From a virus, in the IMG/VR virus record IMGVR_UViG_3300009703_000019, positions 1 through 60,947 of that record: a stretch of 60,947 bases of DNA. One strand, given 5' to 3'. Of the stretch, positions 6,174 to 15,344 are shown in pieces. A model generated the notes under the pieces. The model made no database searches. It was not told where the DNA came from and worked only from the letters and a program-made list of their open reading frames with translations. A program made the translations under genes and the position numbers. How positions within the stretch are numbered: position 1 is the stretch's first letter; every line of letters begins with the position of its first letter.

Positions 6174-8564
6174 CTATAATTCTAATATTTCTGATTCTAC
6201 GGAATGAACAACGTTGTTCATTGTCAAAATAGAATCGTAATTAAGTGATAGCGAATCAATCTCATGATTAACCAACCACGATGTTATTTCCGGGAAATCC
6301 GATGGTGCTTGCCCACAGATCCCAATATATTTACCATGTCTTTTGCATGATGTTATTGCCATTTCCATTAATTTGAGCACTGCTCCATTCCTCTCGTCAC
6401 ATCCGTTAATATTAGACGAATCTCTATCAACCCCAAGGGTTAATTGGGTTAAGTCATTAGATCCTATAGAAAATCCATCACAGTATTCTAAGAATTCATC
6501 CGCCAATAATGCATTACTTGGAACTTCGCACATGAATATAATTTTAATACCATGTTGACCAGATTTTATTCCATTTTCTTCTAATAATTGTATTACATTT
6601 TTTGCTTCATTTACAGTTCTAATAAAAGGAACCATAACTTGTATATTATTTAATCCATATTCTAGAATAACTTTTCTTATTGCAGAGCATTCCAACTCAA
6701 ATGCAAGTTTAAATTCTGGGGAATTATATCTATATGCACCCCTAAATCCGAGCATAGGATTTTCTTCCTCTGGTTCATAGAGATCACCACCATAGAGGTG
6801 AGCATATTCATTAGTTTTAAAATCGGATAATCTGAATATAACTGGTTTGGGATATACCGAAGCCGCAATGGTAGCAATACCATCTGCCAGTCTACTTCTA
6901 TAAAATTCTGTTGGTCGTGAATACCCAACAGTTTTTTCCGTTATGTGATCGTGCATCTCCTCAGATAATAGTGCATGATCGAGTATTGCGTTTGGGTGTA
7001 TACCTATACGGGAATTGATTATAAATTCAAGTCTTGCAAGTCCAACACCATCATTAGGATACTTAGCTATTTTAAATGCCATATCTGGATTACCAAGATT
7101 TAGCATCAATTTTGTTTTTGTTTTCTTGTATGAAGAAAAGTCTATTTTCTCTGTGGTGTATAGTAGGAGTCCATCGTAAACATATCCTATTTCACCTTCT
7201 GCACAAGATATTGTTATCTCCTCGTCATTTCCTATAACTGAGGTAGCATCATCACATCCAACCACGGCAGGTATACCAAGTTCTCTTGCTATAATTGCTG
7301 CGTGGCAAGTCCTACCTCCTCGATTGGTAATAATACCAGAGGATTTTTTCATTATTGGTTCCCAATCAGGATCGGTTATATCAGTTACGAGTATATCCCC
7401 CTCATTGAATTGATTCATATCACTGATATCATTAATGATAGATGATTTCCCCGAACCAATTTTAGATCCAATGGGTTTACCTGTAGTAATTACGGAGGAT
7501 GTTCGTTCTAATTTAAACACCTCATCAGAGCAAGGAGAATCCGCAGAATGAACCGTTTCTGGTCTAGATTGAACTATAAAGATTTCATTGGTAATACCAT
7601 CAATCGCCCACTCTATGTCCATGTGGGTCTTTTTACCATATTTCTTAGAATAATGGTCTTCAATAATTACTGCAGATTTAGCTAATGATATAACTTCCTC
7701 ATCACTTAAACAAAATTCTTGCTGCATGGATTTATCAACTTCAATATTATTCGTCCTATTAGACTCAGAATAAATCATTTTGACTAATTTGGCACCAAGC
7801 TGTCTTTGTATAATAGATTTATATCCATCCTTGAGAGTTGGTTTGAATACATAAAATTCATCTGGATTGACATTACCAGATACCACATTCTCACCAAGTC
7901 CGTATGCACCGGTGATAAATACCACATCATCAAATCCTGATTCTGTATCGAGGGTAAACATAACACCCGCGGTACCTCTATCAGATCGAACCATTTTCTG
8001 AATACCAATTGAAACTTTTACATCCCTGTGAGAATATCCATTACATATTCTATATGATATAATCCTGTCTGTAAATAATGAAGCGAATACGAGTTTACAT
8101 GCATGTATAACATCAACCGCACCAAATACATTTAGATATGTATCTAACTGACCGGCAAATGAATTTGATAATGAATCTTCTGTAGTTGCAGAAGATCTGA
8201 TAGCAACAGACCCACCAAGTTCATGATACGCTTGAAGTATCTCGAATTCTAATCGTGGTGGCATCTCTCCATTAATAAACCATGACCTAATAGTTTTACC
8301 TATTTCTGATAATGAGTCAATATCATCAATATCAACGTTCTTTAATATATCTTCAATTTTATGTTCGAGTTGATTGTGTTCAATAAAATCAGTATAACCA
8401 TCTACCTTTATGGCGAATCCATTCGGTACATTAATACCAGATTCGGTGAGTTCGGAATACATTTCACCGAGAGAAGCATTTTTACCACCAACTATAGAGA
8501 CATCTGATATACTTAATTCAGAATATTCTCGAATATAAGATAAATCACGATCAAATGCATGCAT
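6174..8564 (-). CDS. ppsA: Phosphoenolpyruvate synthase (pyruvate, water dikinase)
   Basis: 796 residues, the full length of the family. The N-terminal ATP-binding domain begins VSIVGGKNASLGEMY and contains GGSVAIRSSAT; the central swivelling phosphohistidine is in GGRTCHAAIIARELGIPAVVG; the C-terminal PEP/pyruvate domain has FSIGSNDLTQLTLGVDRD and the Cys proton donor in GICGQAPSD. It converts pyruvate + ATP + water to PEP + AMP + phosphate, the entry to gluconeogenesis. It lies between endolysin and FtsH with 10-15 base gaps, so it is probably on the same transcript as isocitrate lyase. It could equally regenerate PEP for sugar phosphates needed by PRPP synthetase. Confidence 0.93.
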   Translation of the reverse strand: MHAFDRDLSYIREYSELSISDVSIVGGKNASLGEMYSELTESGINVPNGFAIKVDGYTDFIEHNQLEHKIEDILKNVDIDDIDSLSEIGKTIRSWFINGEMPPRLEFEILQAYHELGGSVAIRSSATTEDSLSNSFAGQLDTYLNVFGAVDVIHACKLVFASLFTDRIISYRICNGYSHRDVKVSIGIQKMVRSDRGTAGVMFTLDTESGFDDVVFITGAYGLGENVVSGNVNPDEFYVFKPTLKDGYKSIIQRQLGAKLVKMIYSESNRTNNIEVDKSMQQEFCLSDEEVISLAKSAVIIEDHYSKKYGKKTHMDIEWAIDGITNEIFIVQSRPETVHSADSPCSDEVFKLERTSSVITTGKPIGSKIGSGKSSIINDISDMNQFNEGDILVTDITDPDWEPIMKKSSGIITNRGGRTCHAAIIARELGIPAVVGCDDATSVIGNDEEITISCAEGEIGYVYDGLLLYTTEKIDFSSYKKTKTKLMLNLGNPDMAFKIAKYPNDGVGLARLEFIINSRIGIHPNAILDHALLSEEMHDHITEKTVGYSRPTEFYRSRLADGIATIAASVYPKPVIFRLSDFKTNEYAHLYGGDLYEPEEENPMLGFRGAYRYNSPEFKLAFELECSAIRKVILEYGLNNIQVMVPFIRTVNEAKNVIQLLEENGIKSGQHGIKIIFMCEVPSNALLADEFLEYCDGFSIGSNDLTQLTLGVDRDSSNINGCDERNGAVLKLMEMAITSCKRHGKYIGICGQAPSDFPEITSWLVNHEIDSLSLNYDSILTMNNVVHSVESEILEL

Positions 8565-8579
8565 TATATTCTCCGATTA

Positions 8580-9038
8580 TTACATACGAATTTCGAAATG
8601 TGGTGCGTCAATGAAAGGTCTTCGACCCTGATTTCTACGAAGATCTATATATGATGTCATTAGAGATTCCATTGGAGCGTTCCATGCTCTGATATCATTG
8701 AGGTGCCATGCTGCACCCCATCTAAGTGGTATACCAACTTCAATTGCAGATTCTTTCATAGCCTCTGCAATATCATCATAGACCTTTAGTTCCCAAGAAA
8801 CCTGTGACCCAATATAAGCTACAAGATCAACCGCTTTCCCAGTAAGGTGATTCGATTTCATAGTTTTTGATGCACCCTTATTGAAAAGTTCTTCTTGCCT
8901 AGCAAGAGACCGAACTCCCTCAGATACACCAAAATCAATTTTAGTTAATGTGATAGCTCTATGAACACACGATACCAGTTGTTCATCAACACCCTCCAAT
9001 CTACCTAAACTTCTTGATGATAATCTAAAATTTGACAT
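8580..9038 (-). CDS. Endolysin, L-alanyl-D-glutamate peptidase (M15 family)
   Basis: 152 residues related to the T5-type VanY/M15C endolysins. Visible zinc-site residues are His64 and Asp71 (NHLTGKAVDLVA) and His147 (PHFEIRM at the C-terminus). It should cleave the L-Ala-D-Glu bond of peptidoglycan. There is no signal peptide or membrane helix, so it would need a holin. It is embedded between isocitrate lyase and PEP synthase, an unusual place for a lysis gene. Confidence 0.85.
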   Translation of the reverse strand: MSNFRLSSRSLGRLEGVDEQLVSCVHRAITLTKIDFGVSEGVRSLARQEELFNKGASKTMKSNHLTGKAVDLVAYIGSQVSWELKVYDDIAEAMKESAIEVGIPLRWGAAWHLNDIRAWNAPMESLMTSYIDLRRNQGRRPFIDAPHFEIRM

Positions 9039-9047
9039 ATTATTCCT

Positions 9048-10325
9048 CTAAAATTGTTCCTCTTCGGTCGAGCCATCCATAGCAGTAGTAGATGATTTTC
9101 CACCTTGTATAGTATTGGTAATTAAATCAAAATATCCAGCACCAACTTCCTCTTGATGTCTTGCAAATGTATATCCATCTTTAAGAGATGCGAATTCTGG
9201 TTCTTGAACTCCCTCAACATAAGCAGTCATACCCCTCTCAACATAATCCTTCGATAACTCAAACATAGAATGCCACATATCATGAATACCAGCAAGGGTA
9301 ATGAATTGCCATTTAAATCCCATCTCACCTAGGCGTTTCTGATAATGTGCTATGGTTTCATCATCTAAATTCTTTTTCCAATTGAATGATGGTGAACAGT
9401 TGTAAGCCAGCAACTTGCCAGGATATTGTTGATGTATCGCAGTCGCAAATTTCTGTGCTTCTTCGAGATTAGGTACTGCAGTTTCACACCAGAGCATATC
9501 AGCATACTGTGCATATGCAAGTCCTCTGGAAATGGCCTGATCGATTCCAGATTTAACCCTATAGAATCCTTCCTCTGTACGTTCCCCTGTAACAAATTCC
9601 TTATCACGAACATCTATATTAGAGGTCAGTAGAGTTGCGGCATTAGCATCGGTTCTAGCTACGATAATAGTTGGTACACCCATAACATCGGATGCTAATC
9701 TTGCGGATACGAGTTTTTGAATTGCTTCCTGAGTTGGAACCAGTACCTTACCGCCCATGTGACCACATTTTTTGGCAGAGGATAATTGATCTTCAAGATG
9801 TATACCAGACACACCATTCTCGATCATTGATTTGGTCAGTTCATATGAATTAAGAACTCCACCAAACCCAGCCTCGGCATCAGCAATAATAGGAGCAAAA
9901 TAATCTACTTCCCTCGATCCCTTTGCCCATTGAATTTCATCTGCTCGGCGAAACGTATTATTAATACGCTTAACCATTTGTGGCACTGAATTATATGCAT
10001 AGAGCGATTGATCTGGATACATAGTTTCGCTGGAATTGCCATCCGCTGCTACTTGCCATCCCGATAAATATATAACTTTAATTCCAGCCTTGACCTGTTG
10101 CATTGCCTGACCGGCAGTTATAGCTCCCATAGAATTAACATATCCATCTTCGTTAATTAAATCCCAAAGTTTTTTAGATCCCAGAGAAGCCATAGTGTAT
10201 TCTTCATCCATCGAACCTCTTAATCGAATAACATCTTCGGCCGAATAAGGTCTGGAGATACCATTCCATCGTTCATTCTCTCTCCAATCCTCTTCTAAAG
10301 TTCTCACTCTGCCCAAATTTTCCAT
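9048..10325 (-). CDS. aceA: Isocitrate lyase
   Basis: 425 residues, close to E. coli AceA (434) along its length: [40 protein letters not shown], the catalytic loop KKCGHMGGK with Cys187, and a C-terminal STEEEQF that closes the active site. It cleaves isocitrate to glyoxylate and succinate, the first step of the glyoxylate shunt. The start at 10325 is preferred: GAGG lies 12 bases upstream, and the in-frame extension to 10430 has no homology and covers another small gene. It is in the run downstream of the CobT-like gene. All catalytic motifs are intact, so an active enzyme is expected. Confidence 0.93.
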   Translation of the reverse strand: MENLGRVRTLEEDWRENERWNGISRPYSAEDVIRLRGSMDEEYTMASLGSKKLWDLINEDGYVNSMGAITAGQAMQQVKAGIKVIYLSGWQVAADGNSSETMYPDQSLYAYNSVPQMVKRINNTFRRADEIQWAKGSREVDYFAPIIADAEAGFGGVLNSYELTKSMIENGVSGIHLEDQLSSAKKCGHMGGKVLVPTQEAIQKLVSARLASDVMGVPTIIVARTDANAATLLTSNIDVRDKEFVTGERTEEGFYRVKSGIDQAISRGLAYAQYADMLWCETAVPNLEEAQKFATAIHQQYPGKLLAYNCSPSFNWKKNLDDETIAHYQKRLGEMGFKWQFITLAGIHDMWHSMFELSKDYVERGMTAYVEGVQEPEFASLKDGYTFARHQEEVGAGYFDLITNTIQGGKSSTTAMDGSTEEEQF

Positions 10326-10351
10326 ATATATTTTTGACCTCGTAATTGTAA

Positions 10352-10522
10352 TTAATTTGCTAAATTTAGTATTAACCATACTCCAACGCATATGATTAAT
10401 GGTATTGTCATTGTCAATATAGACATCCAAACTGACTTAGTAACAGATTTACATAACCCATTACATTGATAATTAATCTTTTCCAGTATTATTTCTACCC
10501 CAGACTGTACTATTTCGTTCAC
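10352..10522 (-). CDS. Small membrane protein with GTG start
   Basis: A 56-residue frame starting at GTG (10520-10522) with GGAG upstream. The N-terminal half is soluble with two cysteines (CNGLC), followed by one membrane helix ([19 protein letters not shown]). It overlaps the end of the gene at 10473-10670 by 50 bases and lies in another frame of the apparent N-terminal extension of isocitrate lyase. The plausible topology suggests it is real; it is unproven. Confidence 0.4.
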   Translation of the reverse strand: MNEIVQSGVEIILEKINYQCNGLCKSVTKSVWMSILTMTIPLIICVGVWLILNLAN

Positions 10523-10670
10523 TTTCTTTCTTCTCCGTTTTTTGTTTATTATTAAATATAATATCCCAATTATCTCTAAATTTTTTATTTGTTATTTTTG
10601 ACTGAAGCTTATCCCCAGTTATATCATTCTTTGCCGTCATGCCCTTCTCGTTTATAGTTCCATCGTGCAT
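10473..10670 (-). CDS. Conserved small T4-like phage protein
   Basis: 65 hydrophilic residues starting MHDGTINEKGMTAKNDITGD, a motif I recognise from small proteins conserved among marine T4-like phages. The function is unknown. The protein lacks membrane segments and its tail is lysine/asparagine-rich. Confidence 0.6.
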   Translation of the reverse strand: MHDGTINEKGMTAKNDITGDKLQSKITNKKFRDNWDIIFNNKQKTEKKESERNSTVWGRNNTGKD

Positions 10671-10700
10671 ATGTCTTTCCAGATCTCATAATTATATATG

Positions 10701-10898
10701 TCACCTACAAAATTCATTTAATATTGTAGCATTTCCTTCGATAACCTCAACAGTATTATCTTGAATGAAGGTGTATTTCTCCTCCATTTTATAACCGCAT
10801 TTCTTGTAATCACTCCAAGAAATGCACTCTATTTTACCGGAGAGTTTACCATCCCCATTCATTAAAGGAACTGATATCATTCCAGATTCAGTGATCAT
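10701..10898 (-). CDS. Small hypothetical protein
   Basis: 65 residues, ending the ATGA-coupled pair with the coiled-coil gene upstream. The block SWSDYKKCGYKMEEKY resembles KYEDFKLFGYKLELMW in the protein at 48665-48892, suggesting a small two-copy family in this phage. No function is recognised. Confidence 0.5.
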   Translation of the reverse strand: MITESGMISVPLMNGDGKLSGKIECISWSDYKKCGYKMEEKYTFIQDNTVEVIEGNATILNEFCR

Positions 10899-11137
10899 AT
10901 TTCCTCGACCTTTCTTTTCAATTTATCACGCTTTCGTTTAAGATCTTTAATCTCCCGTTTTAATTCTTTCTTTTCATCTAAATATCTGTTTACATCACTT
11001 ATATCACCGCACTTAGCCTCCATACGATTACCGATACTCTGTAATTCCTCTAGTAATCCCATAACAATTGAAAAGTTTCGTGTTTTATAACAAGCTCGCA
11101 TTTCATCTATCACGGTACAAAAATATCTATTTGTCAT
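10895..11137 (-). CDS. Conserved coiled-coil protein
   Basis: 80 residues: a globular front (MTNRYFCTVIDEMRACYKTRNF, of a type seen in marine T4-like phages) and a strongly charged coiled coil from about residue 45 (Lys/Arg/Glu heptads). Its stop overlaps the next start (ATGA). It follows the CobT-like gene by 18 bases and could serve as a partner of it, but that is only positional. Confidence 0.6.
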   Translation of the reverse strand: MTNRYFCTVIDEMRACYKTRNFSIVMGLLEELQSIGNRMEAKCGDISDVNRYLDEKKELKREIKDLKRKRDKLKRKVEEI

Positions 11138-11155
11138 GTAAATCCTCCTTTGTAA

Positions 11156-13297
11156 TTAGGCTACCAATCTAGCAAACTCTTGAGCAATTAATTTGTTCAT
11201 TTTCTTATTCTTTTGAAATTTCTTGAAATCCCGTTTAATTGTTGTAAGTCTTTTTTTATCAATAACATCACCCTTTGCTTCAGTTGAAAATTCTTCCTCC
11301 TCTGCATTGAGTCTCTTATCATGAACTACGATATAGTGATCATAACCAGCATTGTTGCTTGAGACCGAATAACCGCTTTTATCAACATCAATTCTTTTTG
11401 AAGTTAAGAAGAATCCAATCAAATTATATTTCTGACGAATTCTTTCGAATATTTTATTATTAATGATCTTCGGCATGTGACCATAAAGATCAGGATAAGG
11501 AATTTCTATATTGGGATGACCCTCAACAGAAACGATAAAGGTTTTAGTTTTAGTTGATCCAAAAAATCTAGAAGTATTATCGGGAGAAGTAACTCTCACA
11601 TCCTGTGCATCACCATCGGTTAAAAAGATAACATTCAATTTATCAACTCTATTTCTTTTGAGGAAATCGTCAATCATAAGAAGAGAAACTGCCGAGGTTT
11701 CAACAAGTGGTGTACCTCCGAGTTTAAATGCAGGCTCTATAGCCCATCTATGTCGGGACCATTTATTATCATTATGATCATATGGTTTATGACGAGCAGA
11801 AGTAATAACAGATGAAAACATAACTCTCTCAAACATTTTATTTAATTTGGGGGTTGACCATTTAGAGTCTCCGATCTTAACCAAATTAACTGCCCAATTG
11901 TGAGTATCATATTTAGATTTATTATCTTCTCCTCTCCAGGATCTATATTTTTCACTGTTAGTTGTAAAAGAATATAATTCAAAAGGAATATTAATTCTTT
12001 TAGCAAACATGGATAATATGATCGATTGTTTAACAGTTTCGTGGAGTCTGATAGACATTGAGGCTGAAAAATCAATGTACATAATGAGACCGTGATTCTT
12101 AGAATCTGGCATATTTAGAACAGTTTTAAAAATCCGATCGTCTAATTTATATTTCCAGAGTTTATTAACGTCAATTGAACCTGAAGTGGATTCTTTGATT
12201 TTTCTAGATTCCATTGCAGATTTACGAAGTTCGAATTGTTGAACCATCGCATTAACTGCTGGTTTAATATCCGAAATAAATTCTTTATATTCTGAGGAAT
12301 ATTCATTTCGAAGTCTTGTATATTCTTCGGAAAAATCTTTCATAACATATTCTAGAGATTTTTCAAAATCCTTCTCTGAATATAACCATTCTTCCTTTAA
12401 TTGTTTTTTAGTAAATTTAATTTGGGTTATTACAGAGTCGGAATGTGTTAATTTACTTTCATTGTTTCTAAAATTTTGATCGGTAACAGAATCATAGAGA
12501 TTGTTATCTCCAGTGAGAGCTTCATCTTCCGTTTCATAGTCACCGGGTGGGATATCATCATCTCTCTGCTGAACCATTTGGGTTTCTTCAGAATCTTTCC
12601 CTTCTTCGCTTTCTTCTGAATCCCCATCCTCTGAACCAGAATCTTCTTCACTTTCTTCTGAATCTCCATCCTCTGAATCGTAATCTTCTCCTTCTTCATT
12701 TTCAGATTCTGAATCCTCTGAGTATTCCTCTTTCTTAGATTCCTCATTTTCTTTTGAAATGAAGTCCATTAACTCTCGAGAAATTGAAATAGTATCATCA
12801 AAAGTTTGAATTTCAAAAACCTTTGACATCATAACAGATTCAGCGAAAGAGAATTCAAGATCAATTGAATTATTTAATTTAGCTTTAAGATTAAGTCTAT
12901 CAAGGAAACTGAGTTTATTTGGATCGACATCTTTAATTCCAAAGAAGTTATCCGCCATAAGACGTTTGTAACCTTTAACGAAATCATTAATTAATCCCGG
13001 ATAAAATTCTCGAATCATTCGTTCAATACGAACATCTTCGACAATATTCAAAATAGAATGAGGAATATCAACAATTTTGGGAAATGCCTCTCCATCGTGA
13101 GAGAAAATGTCAGGGGTATAAAGAGCGTGACCAACTTCGTGCCCAATAAAGAGCGGATAAGCGTCGGAATATTCTTCCTTCAATATAGGTAATCTAAGTA
13201 TTCGGTTCGCTGGATCAAAGGAGGCAGTTTTGAAGTTTCCCTCAATTACCTCCAAATCCTCTCGAGCCATTAACTTAGAAAGTAACGATTTATTCAT
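11156..13297 (-). CDS. CobT-like von Willebrand A protein with zinc-protease-like HEVGH motif
   Basis: 713 residues. An N-terminal block has IGHEVGHALYTP (about 51-62), a zincin-type HExxH motif; residues about 185-255 form a highly acidic Glu/Ser/Asp linker with a repeated SEDGDSEESEE unit; the C-terminal half is a VWA domain with the MIDAS motif DFSASMS (about 410) and FLTDGD. This layout matches the CobT-like partner of the MoxR-type ATPase CobS found in T4-like marine phages; the matching ATPase is at 56753-57931. The natural substrate is unknown: cobalt chelation is one idea, chaperone or protein-remodelling activity is more likely given the MoxR-VWA pairing. It is the first gene after a strong promoter. 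Confidence 0.8.
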   Translation of the reverse strand: MNKSLLSKLMAREDLEVIEGNFKTASFDPANRILRLPILKEEYSDAYPLFIGHEVGHALYTPDIFSHDGEAFPKIVDIPHSILNIVEDVRIERMIREFYPGLINDFVKGYKRLMADNFFGIKDVDPNKLSFLDRLNLKAKLNNSIDLEFSFAESVMMSKVFEIQTFDDTISISRELMDFISKENEESKKEEYSEDSESENEEGEDYDSEDGDSEESEEDSGSEDGDSEESEEGKDSEETQMVQQRDDDIPPGDYETEDEALTGDNNLYDSVTDQNFRNNESKLTHSDSVITQIKFTKKQLKEEWLYSEKDFEKSLEYVMKDFSEEYTRLRNEYSSEYKEFISDIKPAVNAMVQQFELRKSAMESRKIKESTSGSIDVNKLWKYKLDDRIFKTVLNMPDSKNHGLIMYIDFSASMSIRLHETVKQSIILSMFAKRINIPFELYSFTTNSEKYRSWRGEDNKSKYDTHNWAVNLVKIGDSKWSTPKLNKMFERVMFSSVITSARHKPYDHNDNKWSRHRWAIEPAFKLGGTPLVETSAVSLLMIDDFLKRNRVDKLNVIFLTDGDAQDVRVTSPDNTSRFFGSTKTKTFIVSVEGHPNIEIPYPDLYGHMPKIINNKIFERIRQKYNLIGFFLTSKRIDVDKSGYSVSSNNAGYDHYIVVHDKRLNAEEEEFSTEAKGDVIDKKRLTTIKRDFKKFQKNKKMNKLIAQEFARLVA

Positions 13298-13331
13298 AAT
13301 ATATATACACCTTTTATCAATTTATACATAT

Positions 13332-13360
13332 ATTATATCAAATTTAACAGTGAATGTAAA
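13332..13360 (-). promoter_or_regulatory. Sigma70-like promoter for the CobT-to-thioesterase run
   Basis: On the minus strand, TTTACA (13355-13360), a 17-base spacer and TATAAT (13332-13337). The leader then carries TATAAATTGATAAA and a ribosome site before the CobT-like start. The genes down to 3843 follow in the same direction, so isocitrate lyase, PEP synthase and FtsH may be on this transcript. Confidence 0.75.
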
Positions 13361-13378
13361 CAATTATTTTCATTTATT

Positions 13379-13534
13379 TCACCTTTGATGCTGTATTTTT
13401 GTCATACCCACTAATTTAAACCATCTTAGACAATGCGGACATCTAATTTTAGATAGAGAATAAAACCTAACAAAAGACCCGGGTTTACCCTCATCACACG
13501 GACATTTAAAGTCTGTTATATCAACTTCTTTCAT
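13379..13534 (-). CDS. Small zinc-ribbon-like protein
   Basis: A 51-residue frame with two cysteine pairs, CPC near residue 11 and CPHC near 32, suggesting one metal site. It overlaps the end of the gene at 13521-13964 by 14 bases and runs up to the CobT promoter. The cysteine pattern and coupling support it; the function is unknown. Confidence 0.45.
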   Translation of the reverse strand: MKEVDITDFKCPCDEGKPGSFVRFYSLSKIRCPHCLRWFKLVGMTKIQHQR

Positions 13535-13964
13535 TTCCAAGCGCTAATACCAGATAATGAATAGCCTTAAGGAGATCTTTTTTATTTTTACCACCCTTTT
13601 TACCATATCGCATGAGATATTTAATGGTAGTATCAATACAAGAATCGGTCATAGACCCGCGCGCCTTCCATACATCTAAGGTTTGAACCTCATTATTTTG
13701 GTTGGTGTAATGCTCAGAATATGTCGATTCAATATATTTTTTGATTTCTGTTAATGTTGACAGTTCCGAATAATTATACTTAAAGTTAGTATCAGATCCA
13801 TACATTCTTTTGTATTCCGAATCCTCTTTAAAATCTATTTCTGGATCTGGAAATTCGTTGAAATTTGGTGCACTATTCAACTCGAACCATTCTTCCCAAT
13901 CAGTTTGAGTTGCTTTCCAATTAATAGCATCACAATTAATTTTGGAAAATTTAGAATCCATCAT
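13521..13964 (-). CDS. DUF3310-type protein
   Basis: 147 residues. The C-terminal about 55 residues (LDVWKARGSMTDSCIDTTIKYL then RYGKKGGKNKKDLLKAIHYL) match the small helical DUF3310 domain common in phages, often annotated as nucleotide-related without proof. The N-terminal part is acidic and not recognised. Start 13964 has GGAG four bases upstream and overlaps the stop of the preceding small basic gene; an upstream in-frame ATG at 13985 is less likely. Confidence 0.65.
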   Translation of the reverse strand: MMDSKFSKINCDAINWKATQTDWEEWFELNSAPNFNEFPDPEIDFKEDSEYKRMYGSDTNFKYNYSELSTLTEIKKYIESTYSEHYTNQNNEVQTLDVWKARGSMTDSCIDTTIKYLMRYGKKGGKNKKDLLKAIHYLVLALGNERS

Positions 13965-14098
13965 AGTACTCCATTCCTCACCCATTTAGCAGTGGGATGT
14001 CGTTTTTTAGTATAGGTTCCATGCCCAGTTTGTTTTGCTAGAGGTTTACCCCTAGCAGTTCTTTCATTACTTTTGAATGGTTTATATCGTTTACTCAT
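13961..14098 (-). CDS. Small basic conserved phage protein
   Basis: A 45-residue, Lys/Arg-rich protein starting MSKRYKPFKSNERTARGKPL, of a type I recognise from T4-like phages. Its stop overlaps the next start (ATGATG). Possible nucleic-acid binding is inferred from charge only. Confidence 0.55.
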   Translation of the reverse strand: MSKRYKPFKSNERTARGKPLAKQTGHGTYTKKRHPTAKWVRNGVL

Positions 14099-14106
14099 AA
14101 TTCACC

Positions 14107-15072
14107 TCACTCTTCGTATTTGTTTGATCTAGAATTAATGATATTAATTGTTTCTAATATATTCTTTGCCATTTTCTCTGATGCAACATCTATCATTTTA
14201 CCGTCAAGAGATGCTGCACCTTGTCCTGCTTTAGATGCTTTGTATAATGCATCAAGTATTCTTTCTGCCGTGGTGACTTCTTCTTTTGATGGTGTGAATA
14301 CTTCATTTGCAAGTGGTATTTGTGACGGATGTATTGCCCATTTACCAGTACATCCGAGAGCTGCTGCACGCTTAGCTGCTAGTACATATCCCTCTTTATC
14401 CTTAATATCACCGTATGGACCATCTACGGGTCTGAGACCATACGCTCTACATGCAACCACCATTCTTGATAAAGCAGAATGCCATTGATCACCAGGATAA
14501 TTCTCATTGAGCCCACCGATATTGGTAGTTCTTGCTCGAGTAGATGCAGCATAATCGGCAACTCCAAAATGCATGGATTCTAATCTAGAATTAACACTCT
14601 TCCTTGCAATTTCATCAACATTAGACATACCAAGAGCAGTTTCTATTAGGCATTCTAATCGAACAGATCCCTTTTTGAGATTGTGTTTTATTTCAAGAGT
14701 ATTAATGATACATTCAACCATGTATATATCATCAAATACACCTACCTTTGGTATTAATATAGTATCTAATTTTTCTCCGCAATGTTCAACCAACTGTATT
14801 ACATCATCAAGCCAATAACCAGTTTCAAGTCCGTTGATACGAACACATATAGTTTTATTTGCGCCTTTCCAATCTAGATTATTAATTCCAGCAATCACAT
14901 TAGCTCGTGCCTGTATCTTATCTGGTGTTGCAACAGAATCTTCCAAATCTAGGAATACAAAATCTGCATCGGAATTTAATGCTTTCTCAAACATTTTTGG
15001 ACTAGATCCCGGAACTGTTAAATCACATCTCTGAAGTCTTGATATTGCGGGTTCGTATACTGTATAACTCAT
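14107..15072 (-). CDS. mcl1: L-malyl-CoA / beta-methylmalyl-CoA lyase (HpcH/HpaI family)
   Basis: 321 residues, full length for the malyl-CoA lyase subgroup rather than plain citrate-lyase beta. Conserved stretches include RCDLTVPGSSPKMFEKAL, FLDLEDSVA, VRING (Arg78), LIETALG (Glu144), FGVADYAASTRART (Asp173) and GKWAIHPSQIPLANEVF, the family's Arg, metal-binding Glu/Asp and CoA-closing elements. The enzyme reversibly condenses acetyl-CoA with glyoxylate to malyl-CoA. Combined with a thioesterase it can replace malate synthase, as in Rhodobacter sphaeroides. It lies downstream of PRPP synthetase on what looks like one transcript. Confidence 0.88.
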   Translation of the reverse strand: MSYTVYEPAISRLQRCDLTVPGSSPKMFEKALNSDADFVFLDLEDSVATPDKIQARANVIAGINNLDWKGANKTICVRINGLETGYWLDDVIQLVEHCGEKLDTILIPKVGVFDDIYMVECIINTLEIKHNLKKGSVRLECLIETALGMSNVDEIARKSVNSRLESMHFGVADYAASTRARTTNIGGLNENYPGDQWHSALSRMVVACRAYGLRPVDGPYGDIKDKEGYVLAAKRAAALGCTGKWAIHPSQIPLANEVFTPSKEEVTTAERILDALYKASKAGQGAASLDGKMIDVASEKMAKNILETINIINSRSNKYEE

Positions 15073-15080
15073 AATTTTCC

Positions 15081-15185
15081 TTATTCAATTATATTAATAA
15101 TGATATGTATTAGTTCTATAACTCCAAGAGATAATATGTATATTATCATTCCTGAAGCTATTAATACTGTTATAATATCCCTCAT
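15081..15185 (-). CDS. 34-residue membrane peptide
   Basis: Starts MRDIITVLIASGMIIYILS; nearly all hydrophobic. The ATG overlaps the TGA stop of the 53-residue gene upstream (ATGA), supporting translational coupling. No function is recognised. Confidence 0.45.
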   Translation of the reverse strand: MRDIITVLIASGMIIYILSLGVIELIHIIINIIE

Positions 15186-15343
15186 TGATCCGGTTTTTTC
15201 TGGACAGGGAATTGTGCATCCTTCCATCTCAATTTAGCCCAAGTTCTATAGGTATCATCCTCGGGATCAACATTTTTGTCATACGTCTTATAAAATTTTA
15301 TAAGCAATGTTCTATTTGATCTTTCCCATTTATCAAAATTCAT
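15182..15343 (-). CDS. Small hypothetical protein
   Basis: 53 residues starting MNFDKWERSNRTLLIKFYKTY, with aromatic and charged composition typical of a real soluble peptide. It begins one base after the PRPP synthetase stop and its own stop overlaps the next ATG. The product is not recognised. Confidence 0.5.
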   Translation of the reverse strand: MNFDKWERSNRTLLIKFYKTYDKNVDPEDDTYRTWAKLRWKDAQFPVQKKPDQ

Positions 15344-15344
15344 T

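Noticed and set aside
10326-10430. 35-residue N-terminal extension of isocitrate lyase
   Set aside because: No homology to AceA; better start with ribosome site at 10325; region fits a separate small membrane gene.
12547-12738. Plus-strand low-complexity frame
   Set aside because: Antisense of the acidic CobT linker repeat.
14120-14488. 122-codon plus-strand frame
   Set aside because: Antisense to malyl-CoA lyase.
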